Positions 30,104 through 37,198 of a stretch of 42,368 nt of DNA are shown here, in pieces. The position numbers and the translations under genes were made by a program. Source of the DNA: a virus; IMG/VR virus record IMGVR_UViG_3300025577_000022, positions 1 through 42,368 of that record; one strand, 5' to 3'. The notes under the pieces are model-generated. The model was not told the origin of the DNA. It was given only the letters and a program-made list of their open reading frames with translations, and did not search any database. Each line of letters begins with the position of its first letter. Position 1 is the stretch's first letter.

Positions 30104-31915
30104 TTATACAACAAACGCGATTTGTTTACTAGTGCCGTCAGGTAGTGTTAGGTATAAATCGCCGGTGGTATTTTCTACCCATAACTGGCACTTTCCTGCC
30201 TTATTAACGTCTGCTGCTGCACGTTGTTTTATGTATACAGTTCCCTGAACATCCAGACTTGGAGCAAAAGCTGTATCCGCTGCATCGGTTACGGTGCCCG
30301 TGCCTCCTAATATTACAGAGCGATCATGCCCAGTCTGAATTGTGTTTGTAGTTCCCCCAATTATGACCGCTCCAGTTGCGCTTTCGATTATGTTTGTATC
30401 GCCTCCAAGAACCGATGAATGCGCTGTTGCTGTTGATGCCGTTCCCGCTCCGGCTAATCCTACAACGCTGTTGATTGTTCCAACAGCACTCGTATATTTC
30501 GTGTTAAGAGTTGTGGCTGTAGACCCAAGTCCTTCAGATTCTTGCCCAATCACAATTTGACCGAAGCCTCCAATCGCAGAGCTATCGTTGCCAGTGACTT
30601 GATTTTCACGCCCTCCATAATTTACCGAGCGATTGCCGCTTACTACGTTTACAACTCCTCCAATAGAGCAAGCTTGATTGCCCGTGGCAACGTTGTTGTT
30701 GACTGGATTAGTAGGGTGCAAAGTTACAATCCTGCCTACACTAATATTGTTTAGCGTGGTCGCTCCGTTAGTTGTAACGGAATCAAGAGTCGGGTCTGCT
30801 GGTTGTAAAGCTGAGTCAAGTGCTGTTTTGTCGCCATCAACAAATGCTCCCTCAGCGGGTTTCACTTGCAGTCCAGAAAGGTCTTGGTCACCGCTAATAT
30901 AAAGTAACAAAGCTGTGCCAGTGTAATAATACTTCATAGTTATGACGTCACCGACTGTGAGGCTGTCAAAGTCAATAGGGTCTCCACTTATAACTATGTT
31001 AGGAGAGCCGACTGTCATGGAATAAGTAGCCGATCCGTCAGTCGAAAAAATTATCATCCCCGAATCTCCCTCTGCTGCATTTGTGATTGCAATAGAAGTT
31101 ACGCTTTCAGTCAATATCGTCTTTACGATCTCTCCCGCTGTATAGTCAAAAGAAAGAACGCCCGATGTTGTTTGTACACCTTGAATTTTCGTTTTTGATT
31201 GCCATGTGCCTACACCAGTTGCATCTGATGTGAGGACGTAATCATCGGTTGCTCCTGTTGGCAATTTGAATTCTGTCTTGATATTTAATTTGGAAACGTA
31301 TGCAGTATCCGCTGCATCGGTTACGATGCCCGTGCCTCCTAATATTACAGAGTGATCATGCCCAGTCTGAATTTTGTTCCCCTCTCCTCCCACAATAGCT
31401 GAATGGGTTGCGTTTTCAATTATTGAGGATTCCCCACCTAATGTAAGGCTGTGCTTTGCTACTGAGTCAGTAGCAAGTGAGGATGCAAGACCTACCACAT
31501 GATTAGCTCCCCCTACTGTGTTAGTGAACTTTGTGTTTAGGGTAATATTTGTTCCTCCAAATCCTTCTGACTCGTTTCCTCGGACAATTTGATTTGTCCC
31601 TCCAAAGGCTGAAGATTCGACTCCATTTGCTTGGTTTATTCTACCCCCAAAAGTTCCAGATCTATTTCCCGCTGCTACGTTACCTGTGCCTCCAATAGAC
31701 GCACTGCTACTACCAGAGGCGATATTGGTGTTTGCTGGATTAGTTGGATGCGCTGTGGCAATTTTGCCAACAGTAATATCGTTTAGCGTGGTTGCTCCGT
31801 TTGTTGTGACTGATTCGAGAGTCGGGTCAATAATTCCTAGGTTTGTCCTTGCTGCTGCATTGTCAGCACTCTTTAAAAGGTTGTCTATGTCTGTGGTTAC
31901 GGTTACATTTGCCAT
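30104..31915 (-). CDS. Fibre protein with duplicated YadA-head-like repeats
   Basis: 603 aa, no Cys. The N-terminus ends in ADNAAARTNLGI, then a region of short repeats with the S/A-x-x-GG-x-x-N-x-V/A-x-G pattern of YadA-type head domains (SASIGGTGNVAAGNRSGTFGG, HSAIVGGEGNKIQTG). The whole unit recurs at residues ~375-555 after a beta-rich spacer (KTILTESVTSIAITNAAEGDSG). The DNA is duplicated with constant offset of 1032 bp: 30273-30341 vs 31305-31373 and ~30705-30797 vs 31737-31829. Likely trimeric adhesin-like tail fibre. Higher GC than neighbours. Confidence 0.78.
   Translation of the reverse strand: MANVTVTTDIDNLLKSADNAAARTNLGIIDPTLESVTTNGATTLNDITVGKIATAHPTNPANTNIASGSSSASIGGTGNVAAGNRSGTFGGRINQANGVESSAFGGTNQIVRGNESEGFGGTNITLNTKFTNTVGGANHVVGLASSLATDSVAKHSLTLGGESSIIENATHSAIVGGEGNKIQTGHDHSVILGGTGIVTDAADTAYVSKLNIKTEFKLPTGATDDYVLTSDATGVGTWQSKTKIQGVQTTSGVLSFDYTAGEIVKTILTESVTSIAITNAAEGDSGMIIFSTDGSATYSMTVGSPNIVISGDPIDFDSLTVGDVITMKYYYTGTALLLYISGDQDLSGLQVKPAEGAFVDGDKTALDSALQPADPTLDSVTTNGATTLNNISVGRIVTLHPTNPVNNNVATGNQACSIGGVVNVVSGNRSVNYGGRENQVTGNDSSAIGGFGQIVIGQESEGLGSTATTLNTKYTSAVGTINSVVGLAGAGTASTATAHSSVLGGDTNIIESATGAVIIGGTTNTIQTGHDRSVILGGTGTVTDAADTAFAPSLDVQGTVYIKQRAAADVNKAGKCQLWVENTTGDLYLTLPDGTSKQIAFVV
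30273..30341. repeat. Intragenic direct repeat, copy 1
   Basis: 69 bp nearly identical to 31305-31373 (offset 1032 bp = 344 codons); the encoded end of each YadA-like unit. Confidence 0.85.
31305..31373. repeat. Intragenic direct repeat, copy 2
   Basis: Partner of 30273-30341; a few substitutions between copies (for example gatgcccgt for ggtgcccgt). Confidence 0.85.
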
Positions 31916-31928
31916 GATATTTTATTTG

Positions 31929-32108
31929 TTAAGGTTGTTTGTATATGGAAATTCCATCGGGTTGTAAATATTTAAAGCCAGTTGGCGAACGATATTCATC
32001 GTTTATTAATACTGGTGATACTGCTGGAAGATGATCTACAACCGATGTTACCACGGCTTTTACTGCAGATACAGATACAGCACTAGAAACTGTTGGTTTA
32101 TTAACCAT
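31929..32108 (-). CDS. 59-aa virion-type small protein
   Basis: MVNKPTVSSAVSVSAVKAVV... ending SIYKQP. The first half is Ser/Val/Ala-rich; the second, LINDEYRSPTGFKYLQPDG, is polar. It lies between the fibre gene and a beta-rich virion candidate in the same direction and fills the gap exactly. Possibly a structural accessory peptide. Confidence 0.55.
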   Translation of the reverse strand: MVNKPTVSSAVSVSAVKAVVTSVVDHLPAVSPVLINDEYRSPTGFKYLQPDGISIYKQP

Positions 32109-32113
32109 AATTA

Positions 32114-32416
32114 TTAATCTTTTATTACTATATTAACGGCAACTGCCGCCGTTGCTCCAGTTACTCTATATCGTATTAAGCATTTACCCAAAGAAAGCGT
32201 GTGAATTTCATCTTCAGTAATTTCTAAAATAGTACCATCACCTTTTTTCAATGTGATATAAACCGGAATTGTGTCTGTACCATTAAAAGAAGCTTCTACC
32301 GTTAAAGTGCCTCCACCAAAATCTCCATAAAAAGCAAAAGTTGACTCTGCTGATCTATATCCATAAACATCAGATTCAATATCTGCGCCTGTACCTGTAA
32401 CTGTTTGTGTTGCCAT
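32114..32416 (-). CDS. Beta-rich virion candidate, 100 aa
   Basis: MATQTVTGTGADIESDVYGYRSAESTF, FYGDFGGGTLTVEASFNG, then strand pairs and an end VAVNIVIKD. All-beta with Thr/Gly turns, like decoration or small fibre proteins. Two TATAAATA motifs precede it, consistent with late expression. Confidence 0.62.
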   Translation of the reverse strand: MATQTVTGTGADIESDVYGYRSAESTFAFYGDFGGGTLTVEASFNGTDTIPVYITLKKGDGTILEITEDEIHTLSLGKCLIRYRVTGATAAVAVNIVIKD

Positions 32417-32425
32417 ATTAATTAT

Positions 32426-32445
32426 TATTTATATATTTATTTATA
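32426..32445 (-). promoter_or_regulatory. Two T4-type late promoter motifs
   Basis: TATAAATA on the minus strand at 32426-32433 (9 nt before the ATG at 32416) and 32438-32445. Confidence 0.65.
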
Positions 32446-32790
32446 TACTGTAGCTAAGCCCTCATTTAATAGTAGATCATTTATATTAGTATAATCTCCG
32501 TTTTCGTTTTGAATGAATATTGTTGCTAACCAACGTCCATATTTTCCAGATTTATCTTTATAAGATTTAATAATAATTTCCTTATCATCAATTAAATCTC
32601 GCAAACGATCGCGCGCTATTAAACCATCTTGTCTTTCTTCACCACGAAGTTCAGGCGTGTCAATTCCATAAAATCGAATCTTCTGATTTCTCATCCATGT
32701 ATTAAACCCTAAGTCAATATCAACGGTAACAGAATCTCCGTCATACACATAAACAACGTGTGCCTTATAGTGGTAAATTTGATCAAGCAT
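32437..32790 (-). CDS. Staphylococcal-nuclease-like (SNase) nuclease
   Basis: 117 aa, about the single-domain size. VVYVYDGDSVTVDIDLGF, IRFYGIDTPELRG (catalytic Arg and Glu of the D-x-P-E loop), KSGKYGRWLATIF (second catalytic Arg) and NINDLLLNEGLATVYK are the thermonuclease signatures. Calcium-dependent DNA/RNA hydrolysis; no signal peptide, so cytoplasmic nucleotide scavenging is inferred. A large hairpin lies directly upstream. Confidence 0.85.
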   Translation of the reverse strand: MLDQIYHYKAHVVYVYDGDSVTVDIDLGFNTWMRNQKIRFYGIDTPELRGEERQDGLIARDRLRDLIDDKEIIIKSYKDKSGKYGRWLATIFIQNENGDYTNINDLLLNEGLATVYK

Positions 32791-32800
32791 ATTAAAGCAT

Positions 32801-32834
32801 GATAATGGGATAGTATATAATACTGCCCATTATC
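32801..32834. promoter_or_regulatory. Long nested hairpin upstream of the SNase gene
   Basis: GATAATGGG (32801-32809) pairs with CCCATTATC (32826-32834), and inside it AGTAT pairs with ATACT around a 3-nt loop, giving ~14 bp of stem with a small internal loop. It sits 11-44 nt upstream of the SNase ATG (32790). No U-run follows on either strand, so a leader element or protein-binding site is more likely than a terminator. Confidence 0.6.
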
Positions 32835-32843
32835 AAATAATAT

Positions 32844-33182
32844 TTATTCTACGATAGTTACAGAACCATCTTCGGCGGTTTCTGTAGCCGGCTTTAATGC
32901 AACTTTAGCCATAATCTCATCAAGGTCTTCTTGACGACGACCGGCTAATGCGGTACCAAAAAATGTAATCAGCTCTTCATTGAGTTCAAAAATTTCGGCG
33001 GCGTCAGTTCCAATCTCGGCTAAAACTGCCGCTGGATCTTCAGCAGACCAAACGAGGTCCCAACCGTGATGCCAAGATCTAATTAATTGATACGCCATCT
33101 GCGAAGTGGCGCGTTTAACTTGCCTTGCAGAACGTTCCCCATTTGATAAAACAGGACTTCTTTGATTTTCTAATATGCTCAT
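32844..33182 (-). CDS. Virion-type protein of unknown function, 112 aa
   Basis: Helical: ARQVKRATSQMAYQLIRSWHHGWDLVWSAEDPAAVLAEIGTDAAEIFELNEELITFF, then an acidic end. The QLIRSWxxGWDLxW...EILxALGTDAxElF pattern is a small phage protein type I know only as hypothetical. Higher GC than neighbours and two upstream late motifs suggest a virion gene. Confidence 0.6.
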   Translation of the reverse strand: MSILENQRSPVLSNGERSARQVKRATSQMAYQLIRSWHHGWDLVWSAEDPAAVLAEIGTDAAEIFELNEELITFFGTALAGRRQEDLDEIMAKVALKPATETAEDGSVTIVE

Positions 33183-33245
33183 TATGCTTATATATTATTG
33201 TTTATTATTAGTTTTATATCCGTCGTAACATAACGAATATAAAAC

Positions 33246-33267
33246 TATTTATATAAAACTATTTATA
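33246..33267 (-). promoter_or_regulatory. Two T4-type late promoter motifs
   Basis: TATAAATA on the minus strand at 33246-33253 and 33260-33267, about 60-80 nt before the ATG at 33182. Confidence 0.55.
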
Positions 33268-33691
33268 AACAATCTTCAAAGCATTGAATGGCTAATTGGG
33301 TTTCGAGTTTATATGCTTCTTTTTCCCAAGGCATATCATCATATTTAACTGTATCTTTAAATATGGTTTTTTTCCATTTAATTTTATTTAAAGAAACATC
33401 TTTAATTTCAAATTTAGCGTATTGTTTAAGATGTACCAATTCATGACAAAGAGAAGTCACAAAATCAAACAAACGCAATCTTTTATCAACCTCAATATTA
33501 AATTCCCGATGTTTGTCATCCATCGCTACACAATAGCCATAAGCTTTTGATGTTTTATAGCAATCAATAATATCAACAGTAATATCTAACGTTTTATAAC
33601 GAGGTAAATATTTCTTTAAAAACCAATCCACCGTCTTTTGAGCAATTTCTCTGCGATCTTTTGATGATCCATTTATTTCTATATGATTCAT
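33263..33691 (-). CDS. SprT-like zinc metalloprotease
   Basis: 142 aa. CHELVHLKQY gives the HExxH zinc site (H83, E84, H87) on a helix, with a likely third ligand in the downstream PWEKEAYKLE. Preceding strands (DITVDIIDCY, REFNIEVDKR) match the SprT/Spartan-type minimal metalloprotease. Spartan relatives cleave DNA-protein cross-links; a phage role in genome maintenance is inferred only from the family. Confidence 0.72.
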   Translation of the reverse strand: MNHIEINGSSKDRREIAQKTVDWFLKKYLPRYKTLDITVDIIDCYKTSKAYGYCVAMDDKHREFNIEVDKRLRLFDFVTSLCHELVHLKQYAKFEIKDVSLNKIKWKKTIFKDTVKYDDMPWEKEAYKLETQLAIQCFEDCL

Positions 33692-33694
33692 ACG

Positions 33695-33832
33695 TTAAGG
33701 TTTATCAATATAATCTTCGTCTTGAGCCTTTAACATATCATATGCTAAAGCGATAAAAAACCAAATTAAGCTGATAATCCATATAGAAACTAGGCAAGAA
33801 CCTAAAGTTATTAAAATTTGTAAAGTTGTCAT
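33695..33832 (-). CDS. 45-aa membrane microprotein
   Basis: MTTLQILITLGSCLVSIWII... with one long hydrophobic helix then MLKAQDEDYIDKP. Single transmembrane segment with an acidic tail. Sits between the SprT-like gene and the next gene without overlap. Confidence 0.5.
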   Translation of the reverse strand: MTTLQILITLGSCLVSIWIISLIWFFIALAYDMLKAQDEDYIDKP

Positions 33833-33870
33833 AGTGTTTTATTTAAAAGGTTTGCCCTGTGAATCATTGC

Positions 33871-33940
33871 TTACGCTATCACTCTTAGCCGGAGCCAGCC
33901 ACAGACTACAGTAACGTAGTAGCCTTTACGTTCGAAATTT
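33871..33940 (-). other. GC-rich gap after the 115-aa gene
   Basis: Unlike the AT-rich gaps elsewhere. The +1 frame stays open beyond the stop of the upstream gene to TAA at 33871-33873 and would encode AGKNFERKGYYVTVVCGWLR. It also contains ACTAC-agtaac-GTAGT. No ATG start; not annotated as a gene. Confidence 0.3.
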
Positions 33941-34288
33941 TTACCAGCTTGATGAATAGTATATTTTATTACCTTTTTTAAACTCTTTACGAGCTTTATC
34001 TATAAATTCTAAATCCTGTCTAAAATTATATTCATCTCGTGATGTATCGGATCCAAAAAAGAAACCTGCGGTGACTGGTAGTTCCTTTAGTAGAACAGCT
34101 TCTTCCAGCATATCAATCTCATCTTCAATAAGTTCAATTTCCACACAATTAAAACTTTCCTTACCACCTTTATGATTAACATAGATTGAAGCCATCCAGC
34201 CTTCAAGAGCATTATGCTTTCGCCAATATTGCAATTCAATTTCATTGCCGTCTTTATCCTTTGTGTATCCTGTTTGATCTAATCCCAT
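33941..34288 (-). CDS. Conserved phage protein with YWRKHNALEGW motif, 115 aa
   Basis: MGLDQTGYTKDKDGNEIELQYWRKHNALEGWM... SFNCVEIELIEDEIDMLEEAV ... TAGFFFGSDTS ... FIDKARKEFKKGNKIYYSSSW. The YWRKHNxLxGWM / FFFGSD / VYYSSWW-like end is a recognisable phage and bacterial family of unknown function. The natural C-terminus matches the family, so the stop looks genuine. Confidence 0.7.
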   Translation of the reverse strand: MGLDQTGYTKDKDGNEIELQYWRKHNALEGWMASIYVNHKGGKESFNCVEIELIEDEIDMLEEAVLLKELPVTAGFFFGSDTSRDEYNFRQDLEFIDKARKEFKKGNKIYYSSSW

Positions 34289-34294
34289 AATAAT

Positions 34295-34501
34295 TTAAAG
34301 TTCAATTTGTAATATACTATTTGCCTGATTCTTTTTAAAGGCATCCCACATTTCTTTATCATCCCAATCTTCTAAATCGATTTTCTCATGCGTGAGCTTT
34401 CGTGCTTTTAGAATCTTATACCGATGTTTCATTACTTCTTCGATATTGATTTTTTCCACATCAATTTTAAAGCTAACCAGCTCACTTATATCCATTGTCA
34501 T
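34295..34501 (-). CDS. Hypothetical protein, 68 aa
   Basis: Helical, with a basic middle (KHRYKILKARKLTHEKIDLEDWDD). Three nt from the upstream stop. No motif recognised. Confidence 0.55.
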   Translation of the reverse strand: MTMDISELVSFKIDVEKINIEEVMKHRYKILKARKLTHEKIDLEDWDDKEMWDAFKKNQANSILQIEL

Positions 34502-34504
34502 AAT

Positions 34505-34786
34505 TTAGTTTGTAATTTTTGATTTAATATCAAGAGTAATAAACTCAGGTTCGCGATAAAAAGGGACGATATCAATAATCTCGCAAAGATTCCAACTGCC
34601 TTCTTTATTATACTTAGCGTGAAATGCTTCTCTAATAGACTCATCGGCATAATAAAAAACATGCTCGTCTACTTCGGCAACAAAATCCATGCCACCTTTA
34701 TTCTTATATCGGCCATGGCCTTCGACACCTACATGGTCTTCACAACCATACCATTCTTTGTATTGCGTTTCAATTAGTACTTTCAT
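34505..34786 (-). CDS. Hypothetical protein, 93 aa
   Basis: Mixed alpha/beta with Tyr/Trp/His (YKEWYGCEDHVGVEGHGRYKNKGGMDFVAEVDE). No domain recognised. Leader AACTAATATATT without Shine-Dalgarno. Confidence 0.57.
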   Translation of the reverse strand: MKVLIETQYKEWYGCEDHVGVEGHGRYKNKGGMDFVAEVDEHVFYYADESIREAFHAKYNKEGSWNLCEIIDIVPFYREPEFITLDIKSKITN

Positions 34787-34806
34787 AATATATTAGTTTA
34801 GTTAAT

Positions 34807-35175
34807 TTAGAGAACATTTACACTTTCCAAATCATTAACGGTCGGCAGAGTCAGCCTATATTGAATTAGGTCTTCAATAATCTCATCAAGGATTTCGCGA
34901 TTATGTTGGCATTTCAATTGCTTATTTGTAATGATATGGCCTTCAACAATATCCATAACTTCTTCAGGAATTTCATAATGAACTTTATCACTTACATTCA
35001 AATTGTGACTTACGCGCTCAACGTCTGCAGCTTCGAAAAACACGTCTGCTTCGTATTCGTTGTCTTCGTGCCCAACCCATATCTTTACTTCGGCAATGAA
35101 GTACTCAGCTTTATAAATCATACCTGTCTCGATGTGGCGAACTGCGTCACCTTTATTAATGTCTTCGTTTTTCAT
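34807..35175 (-). CDS. Hypothetical protein, 122 aa
   Basis: First half beta-rich and like a small tudor/KOW-type barrel (GDAVRHIETGMIYKAEYFIAEVKIWVGHEDNEYEADVFFEAADVERV), second half helical. The barrel reading is only a shape guess. Second gene of the promoter C transcript. Confidence 0.58.
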   Translation of the reverse strand: MKNEDINKGDAVRHIETGMIYKAEYFIAEVKIWVGHEDNEYEADVFFEAADVERVSHNLNVSDKVHYEIPEEVMDIVEGHIITNKQLKCQHNREILDEIIEDLIQYRLTLPTVNDLESVNVL

Positions 35176-35203
35176 AATATAATAGTTTTAAAATTTTTAG
35201 TAA

Positions 35204-35401
35204 TTACCAAGCGGGATAAACGGCCATTGTCGAAAAGCTTTCTTCCATTTTTTCACGTTCCTTTTTCAAAATAAATTCGCGCTCCAGTTCATCTTCAATC
35301 AGCATTTCCGCTTTAAAGGCGGCCAAATCATCGAGAGTAAGACCGTGCTGTTCAGCAAATTTGAAGTCGGTTGCGGTAAATGTAATAGTTGGATTTATCA
35401 T
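35204..35401 (-). CDS. First gene of the promoter C transcript, 65 aa
   Basis: Helical, charged: LTLDDLAAFKAEMLIEDELEREFILKKEREKMEESF. Preceded by a 38-nt A/C-rich leader from promoter C. High early expression is inferred from the promoter. Function unknown. Confidence 0.6.
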   Translation of the reverse strand: MINPTITFTATDFKFAEQHGLTLDDLAAFKAEMLIEDELEREFILKKEREKMEESFSTMAVYPAW

Positions 35402-35438
35402 AATGTAGTGGCGGTTGGCTTGTTTCGTGCCTTCCTTG

Positions 35439-35530
35439 TAGATATATTATACCATAAAATAGCGCATTTGTAAATAAAATAATTCACAAAATGCACATTT
35501 TGTTCTGGAACCCCCGTAGAATATAGGGTT
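35439..35530 (-). promoter_or_regulatory. Early promoter module C
   Basis: TTTACA (35469-35474), 17-bp spacer, TATAAT (35446-35451), predicted start 35439. Outer AAATGTGCATTT at 35489-35500; the inner copy is degenerate (AAATGCGCTATTT). AACCC...GGGTT at 35509-35530. Same module as A and B. Confidence 0.83.
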
Positions 35531-35600
35531 TCAAACTCTCCAAAAACAGAGATTTTTAGGCTAAAATACGCATCTGTGCATATTTAGCAGAATATTATAC

Positions 35601-35846
35601 TTACCGACGACGGCATTTATGTATAATTGGCATCGTGCGCCATGCAAAAAGAGGTCTTCCATAATAGTCATATCCGACTAAGGTCCACTTAATATATATC
35701 GGACATCTACAAACTGGGTCATACCCAACTAGCTTTATATTTACATTTTGACCATTACTATTAAAAGTATTGTAATAACCATGTACTGTATCTGTTAATA
35801 TGAAACCGAAACATAGTATAGAAATTAGTATTAAAAATGATTTCAT
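35601..35846 (-). CDS. Exported small Cys-containing protein, 81 aa
   Basis: Signal peptide MKSFLILISILCFGFILTDTVHG, then two similar copies of a short unit: LVGYDPVCRCPIYIKW and LVGYDYYGRPLFAWR, ending in HKCRRR. Mature domain is Cys/Tyr-rich and basic, so probably periplasmic. Overlaps the upstream coiled-coil gene by 4 nt. Confidence 0.62.
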   Translation of the reverse strand: MKSFLILISILCFGFILTDTVHGYYNTFNSNGQNVNIKLVGYDPVCRCPIYIKWTLVGYDYYGRPLFAWRTMPIIHKCRRR

Positions 35847-36220
35847 TTGTCAGTAGTTTCTTTAACATTAAAGCTTTTAAGCATTGGAGATCCTAATGCT
35901 CCTTGTGGGAATGATGAAACTCTTGCTTCTAAGGTTGATATTCTATTTGAAAAATCCAATAGTTGGCTTTTAACATTTTGATCGCTTACCCAGATTTGAT
36001 CTTTCAGAGCTTTATTTCTTTCAGCGGAGGCTTCATTCTCAGATTTAACTTGTTGCTCAAGCTGAGCTAGTCTCATTGACTCTTGAACTTCTTTTGCGAT
36101 TCGTCCTTCCATAAAAGTATACATCGTAAGAGATGCTACTAATATACCAATCAAAAATGTAATAGTACCAAAACTAATATAATTAGCATTCTTTTTAGCG
36201 GTATCAGATGCTTCACTCAT
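35843..36220 (-). CDS. Membrane-anchored coiled-coil protein, 125 aa
   Basis: N-terminal transmembrane helix (~17-35, FGTITFLIGILVASLTMYTF), then coiled coil (RIAKEVQESMRLAQLEQQVKSENEASAERNKALKDQI...RISTLEARVSSF) and a polar end. Resembles an i-spanin in outline, but the late motif before it and the neighbouring exported protein leave function open; the better spanin candidate is at 27596-28249. Confidence 0.6.
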   Translation of the reverse strand: MSEASDTAKKNANYISFGTITFLIGILVASLTMYTFMEGRIAKEVQESMRLAQLEQQVKSENEASAERNKALKDQIWVSDQNVKSQLLDFSNRISTLEARVSSFPQGALGSPMLKSFNVKETTDK

Positions 36221-36225
36221 AAAAT

Positions 36226-36233
36226 TATTTATA
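36226..36233 (-). promoter_or_regulatory. T4-type late promoter motif
   Basis: TATAAATA on the minus strand, 5 nt before the ATG at 36220. Confidence 0.62.
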
Positions 36234-36250
36234 TAACTTTAATTTTTAAA

Positions 36251-36279
36251 CAAAAAAATGCGGTTATTACACCGCATTT
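36251..36279 (-). terminator. Intrinsic terminator
   Basis: On the minus strand AAATGCGGT-GTAATA-ACCGCATTT (36256-36279) is followed by a T-run. A 9-bp stem with six-base loop, directly after the stop of the zinc-ribbon/KKKST gene. Confidence 0.8.
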
Positions 36280-36302
36280 AAAATAAAGATTTACTAAAAC
36301 TA

Positions 36303-36635
36303 TTAAAAATTCATTTTAGGGGTTTTCTTTTTAACTACTTTATTTTCAGCCGCGGCTTTTTTAGTAGTAGATTTCTTTTTAGTAGATTTCTTTTTAGTAG
36401 ATTTCTTTTTAGTAGATTTCTTTTTTGCTTTAGGATCAACTCCTTTACAAAATTCGCATCCGCCGTTTAGCTCTTTACTAAGTTCTGCCGGATTTACCAA
36501 TAAATGCGCACCGCAAACAGAACATTCAAATACCTCTTGTTCAACATTTATATCAGCCCATCCTCTACCAAAGATCGCACGTGACATCCGTTTCCATAGG
36601 CCTTTAATACCTTTATTATTTTTTTCTTTTTTCAT
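36303..36635 (-). CDS. Zinc-ribbon protein with KKKST repeats, 110 aa
   Basis: Two CxxC pairs (CSVCG ~38-41, CEFC ~60-63) make a zinc ribbon, followed by a Lys/Thr/Ser tail KAKKKSTKKKSTKKKSTKKKST (four perfect 5-residue repeats) and KKTPKMNF. The tail is like histone H1/HU-tail repeats and would bind DNA or RNA. The repeated DNA is a 15-bp unit between about 36361 and 36425. A late motif precedes the ATG. Possibly a DNA-condensing or virion-packaged protein. Confidence 0.7.
   Translation of the reverse strand: MKKEKNNKGIKGLWKRMSRAIFGRGWADINVEQEVFECSVCGAHLLVNPAELSKELNGGCEFCKGVDPKAKKKSTKKKSTKKKSTKKKSTTKKAAAENKVVKKKTPKMNF
36361..36425. repeat. 15-bp tandem repeat encoding KKKST
   Basis: Four copies of tttttagtagatttc in tandem, prone to copy-number change; each encodes one KKKST unit on the minus strand. 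Confidence 0.85.
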
Positions 36636-36643
36636 ATCTATTT

Positions 36644-36651
36644 TATTTATA
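36644..36651 (-). promoter_or_regulatory. T4-type late promoter motif
   Basis: TATAAATA on the minus strand, 8 nt before the ATG at 36635. Confidence 0.65.
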
Positions 36652-36904
36652 ATTTGCTATTAATATATGTGTGATCCCAATCAACAAATTTAGATTTTAT
36701 TTCATGGTCAATTTCAACGTTATCAATCACGTGTTCTTGAATAATAGAAATTATTTTATTTAATGCTGATGCTGCTTCCATAGGCTCTAAAGCTGCGCCG
36801 TTTTCTAATCGAACTTGTTTCCATAATGGCGAAGCTGAACGAGCCGCAACACTGCTTCTATCTTGAGAACCCTTTCCTGCGTCTGAATGATTATAGTTTG
36901 TCAT
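36647..36904 (-). CDS. Hypothetical protein, 85 aa
   Basis: Polar N-terminus NYNHSDAGKGSQDRSSVAARSASPLWKQVRLENG, then a helical acidic part (EAASALNKIISIIQEHVIDNVEIDHEIKSKF). No motif recognised. Confidence 0.57.
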   Translation of the reverse strand: MTNYNHSDAGKGSQDRSSVAARSASPLWKQVRLENGAALEPMEAASALNKIISIIQEHVIDNVEIDHEIKSKFVDWDHTYINSKL

Positions 36905-36914
36905 TTCAAATTAT

Positions 36915-37151
36915 TTATTCAATTTCTTTTAACTTAATTTTTCTTCTATAGAATGGTTTTTCACTTGCATCTGCAGCAATAATCCATCCAGTTTTTAGTT
37001 TCGTAAATTGCCAATCTTTACCCAAACCAAATCGGCCAACCTTATAATAAACACCAAGGACTCCTCTTTCGGTAAGGCCTTCAACGATGGTTTCTTTATT
37101 ACCATCTTTAATTATCCATTTTCTTTTTTTAAATACTTTATTCTCGTTCAT
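36915..37151 (-). CDS. Hypothetical protein from a leaderless transcript, 78 aa
   Basis: Beta-rich and basic (RKWIIKDGNKETIVEGLTERGVLGVYYKVGRFGLGKDWQFTKLKTGW). The promoter start coincides with this ATG, which fixes the start. No family recognised. Confidence 0.65.
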   Translation of the reverse strand: MNENKVFKKRKWIIKDGNKETIVEGLTERGVLGVYYKVGRFGLGKDWQFTKLKTGWIIAADASEKPFYRRKIKLKEIE

Positions 37152-37186
37152 AGAATTATTATATCATAAATTTATACATATGTAAA
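37151..37186 (-). promoter_or_regulatory. Sigma70-like promoter giving a leaderless mRNA
   Basis: TTTACA (37181-37186), 17-bp spacer, TATAAT (37158-37163); six nt to ATG, so predicted start 37151 = ATG. Confidence 0.85.
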
Positions 37187-37198
37187 CAATAAAAATTA

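Noticed and set aside
33941-34288. Frameshifted gene at the A6 run
   Set aside because: The annotated C-terminus (KIYYSSSW) matches how this family ends, so the stop appears natural; kept only as a low-interest observation.
35601-36220. Two-component spanin (Rz/Rz1) pair
   Set aside because: The 125-aa protein has an i-spanin-like TM plus coiled coil, but its exported partner has no lipobox cysteine; the lipoprotein at 27596-28249 is a better spanin candidate.
36251-36279. Operator-like palindrome
   Set aside because: The stem is followed by a T-run on the minus strand right after a gene stop, so it is better read as an intrinsic terminator.
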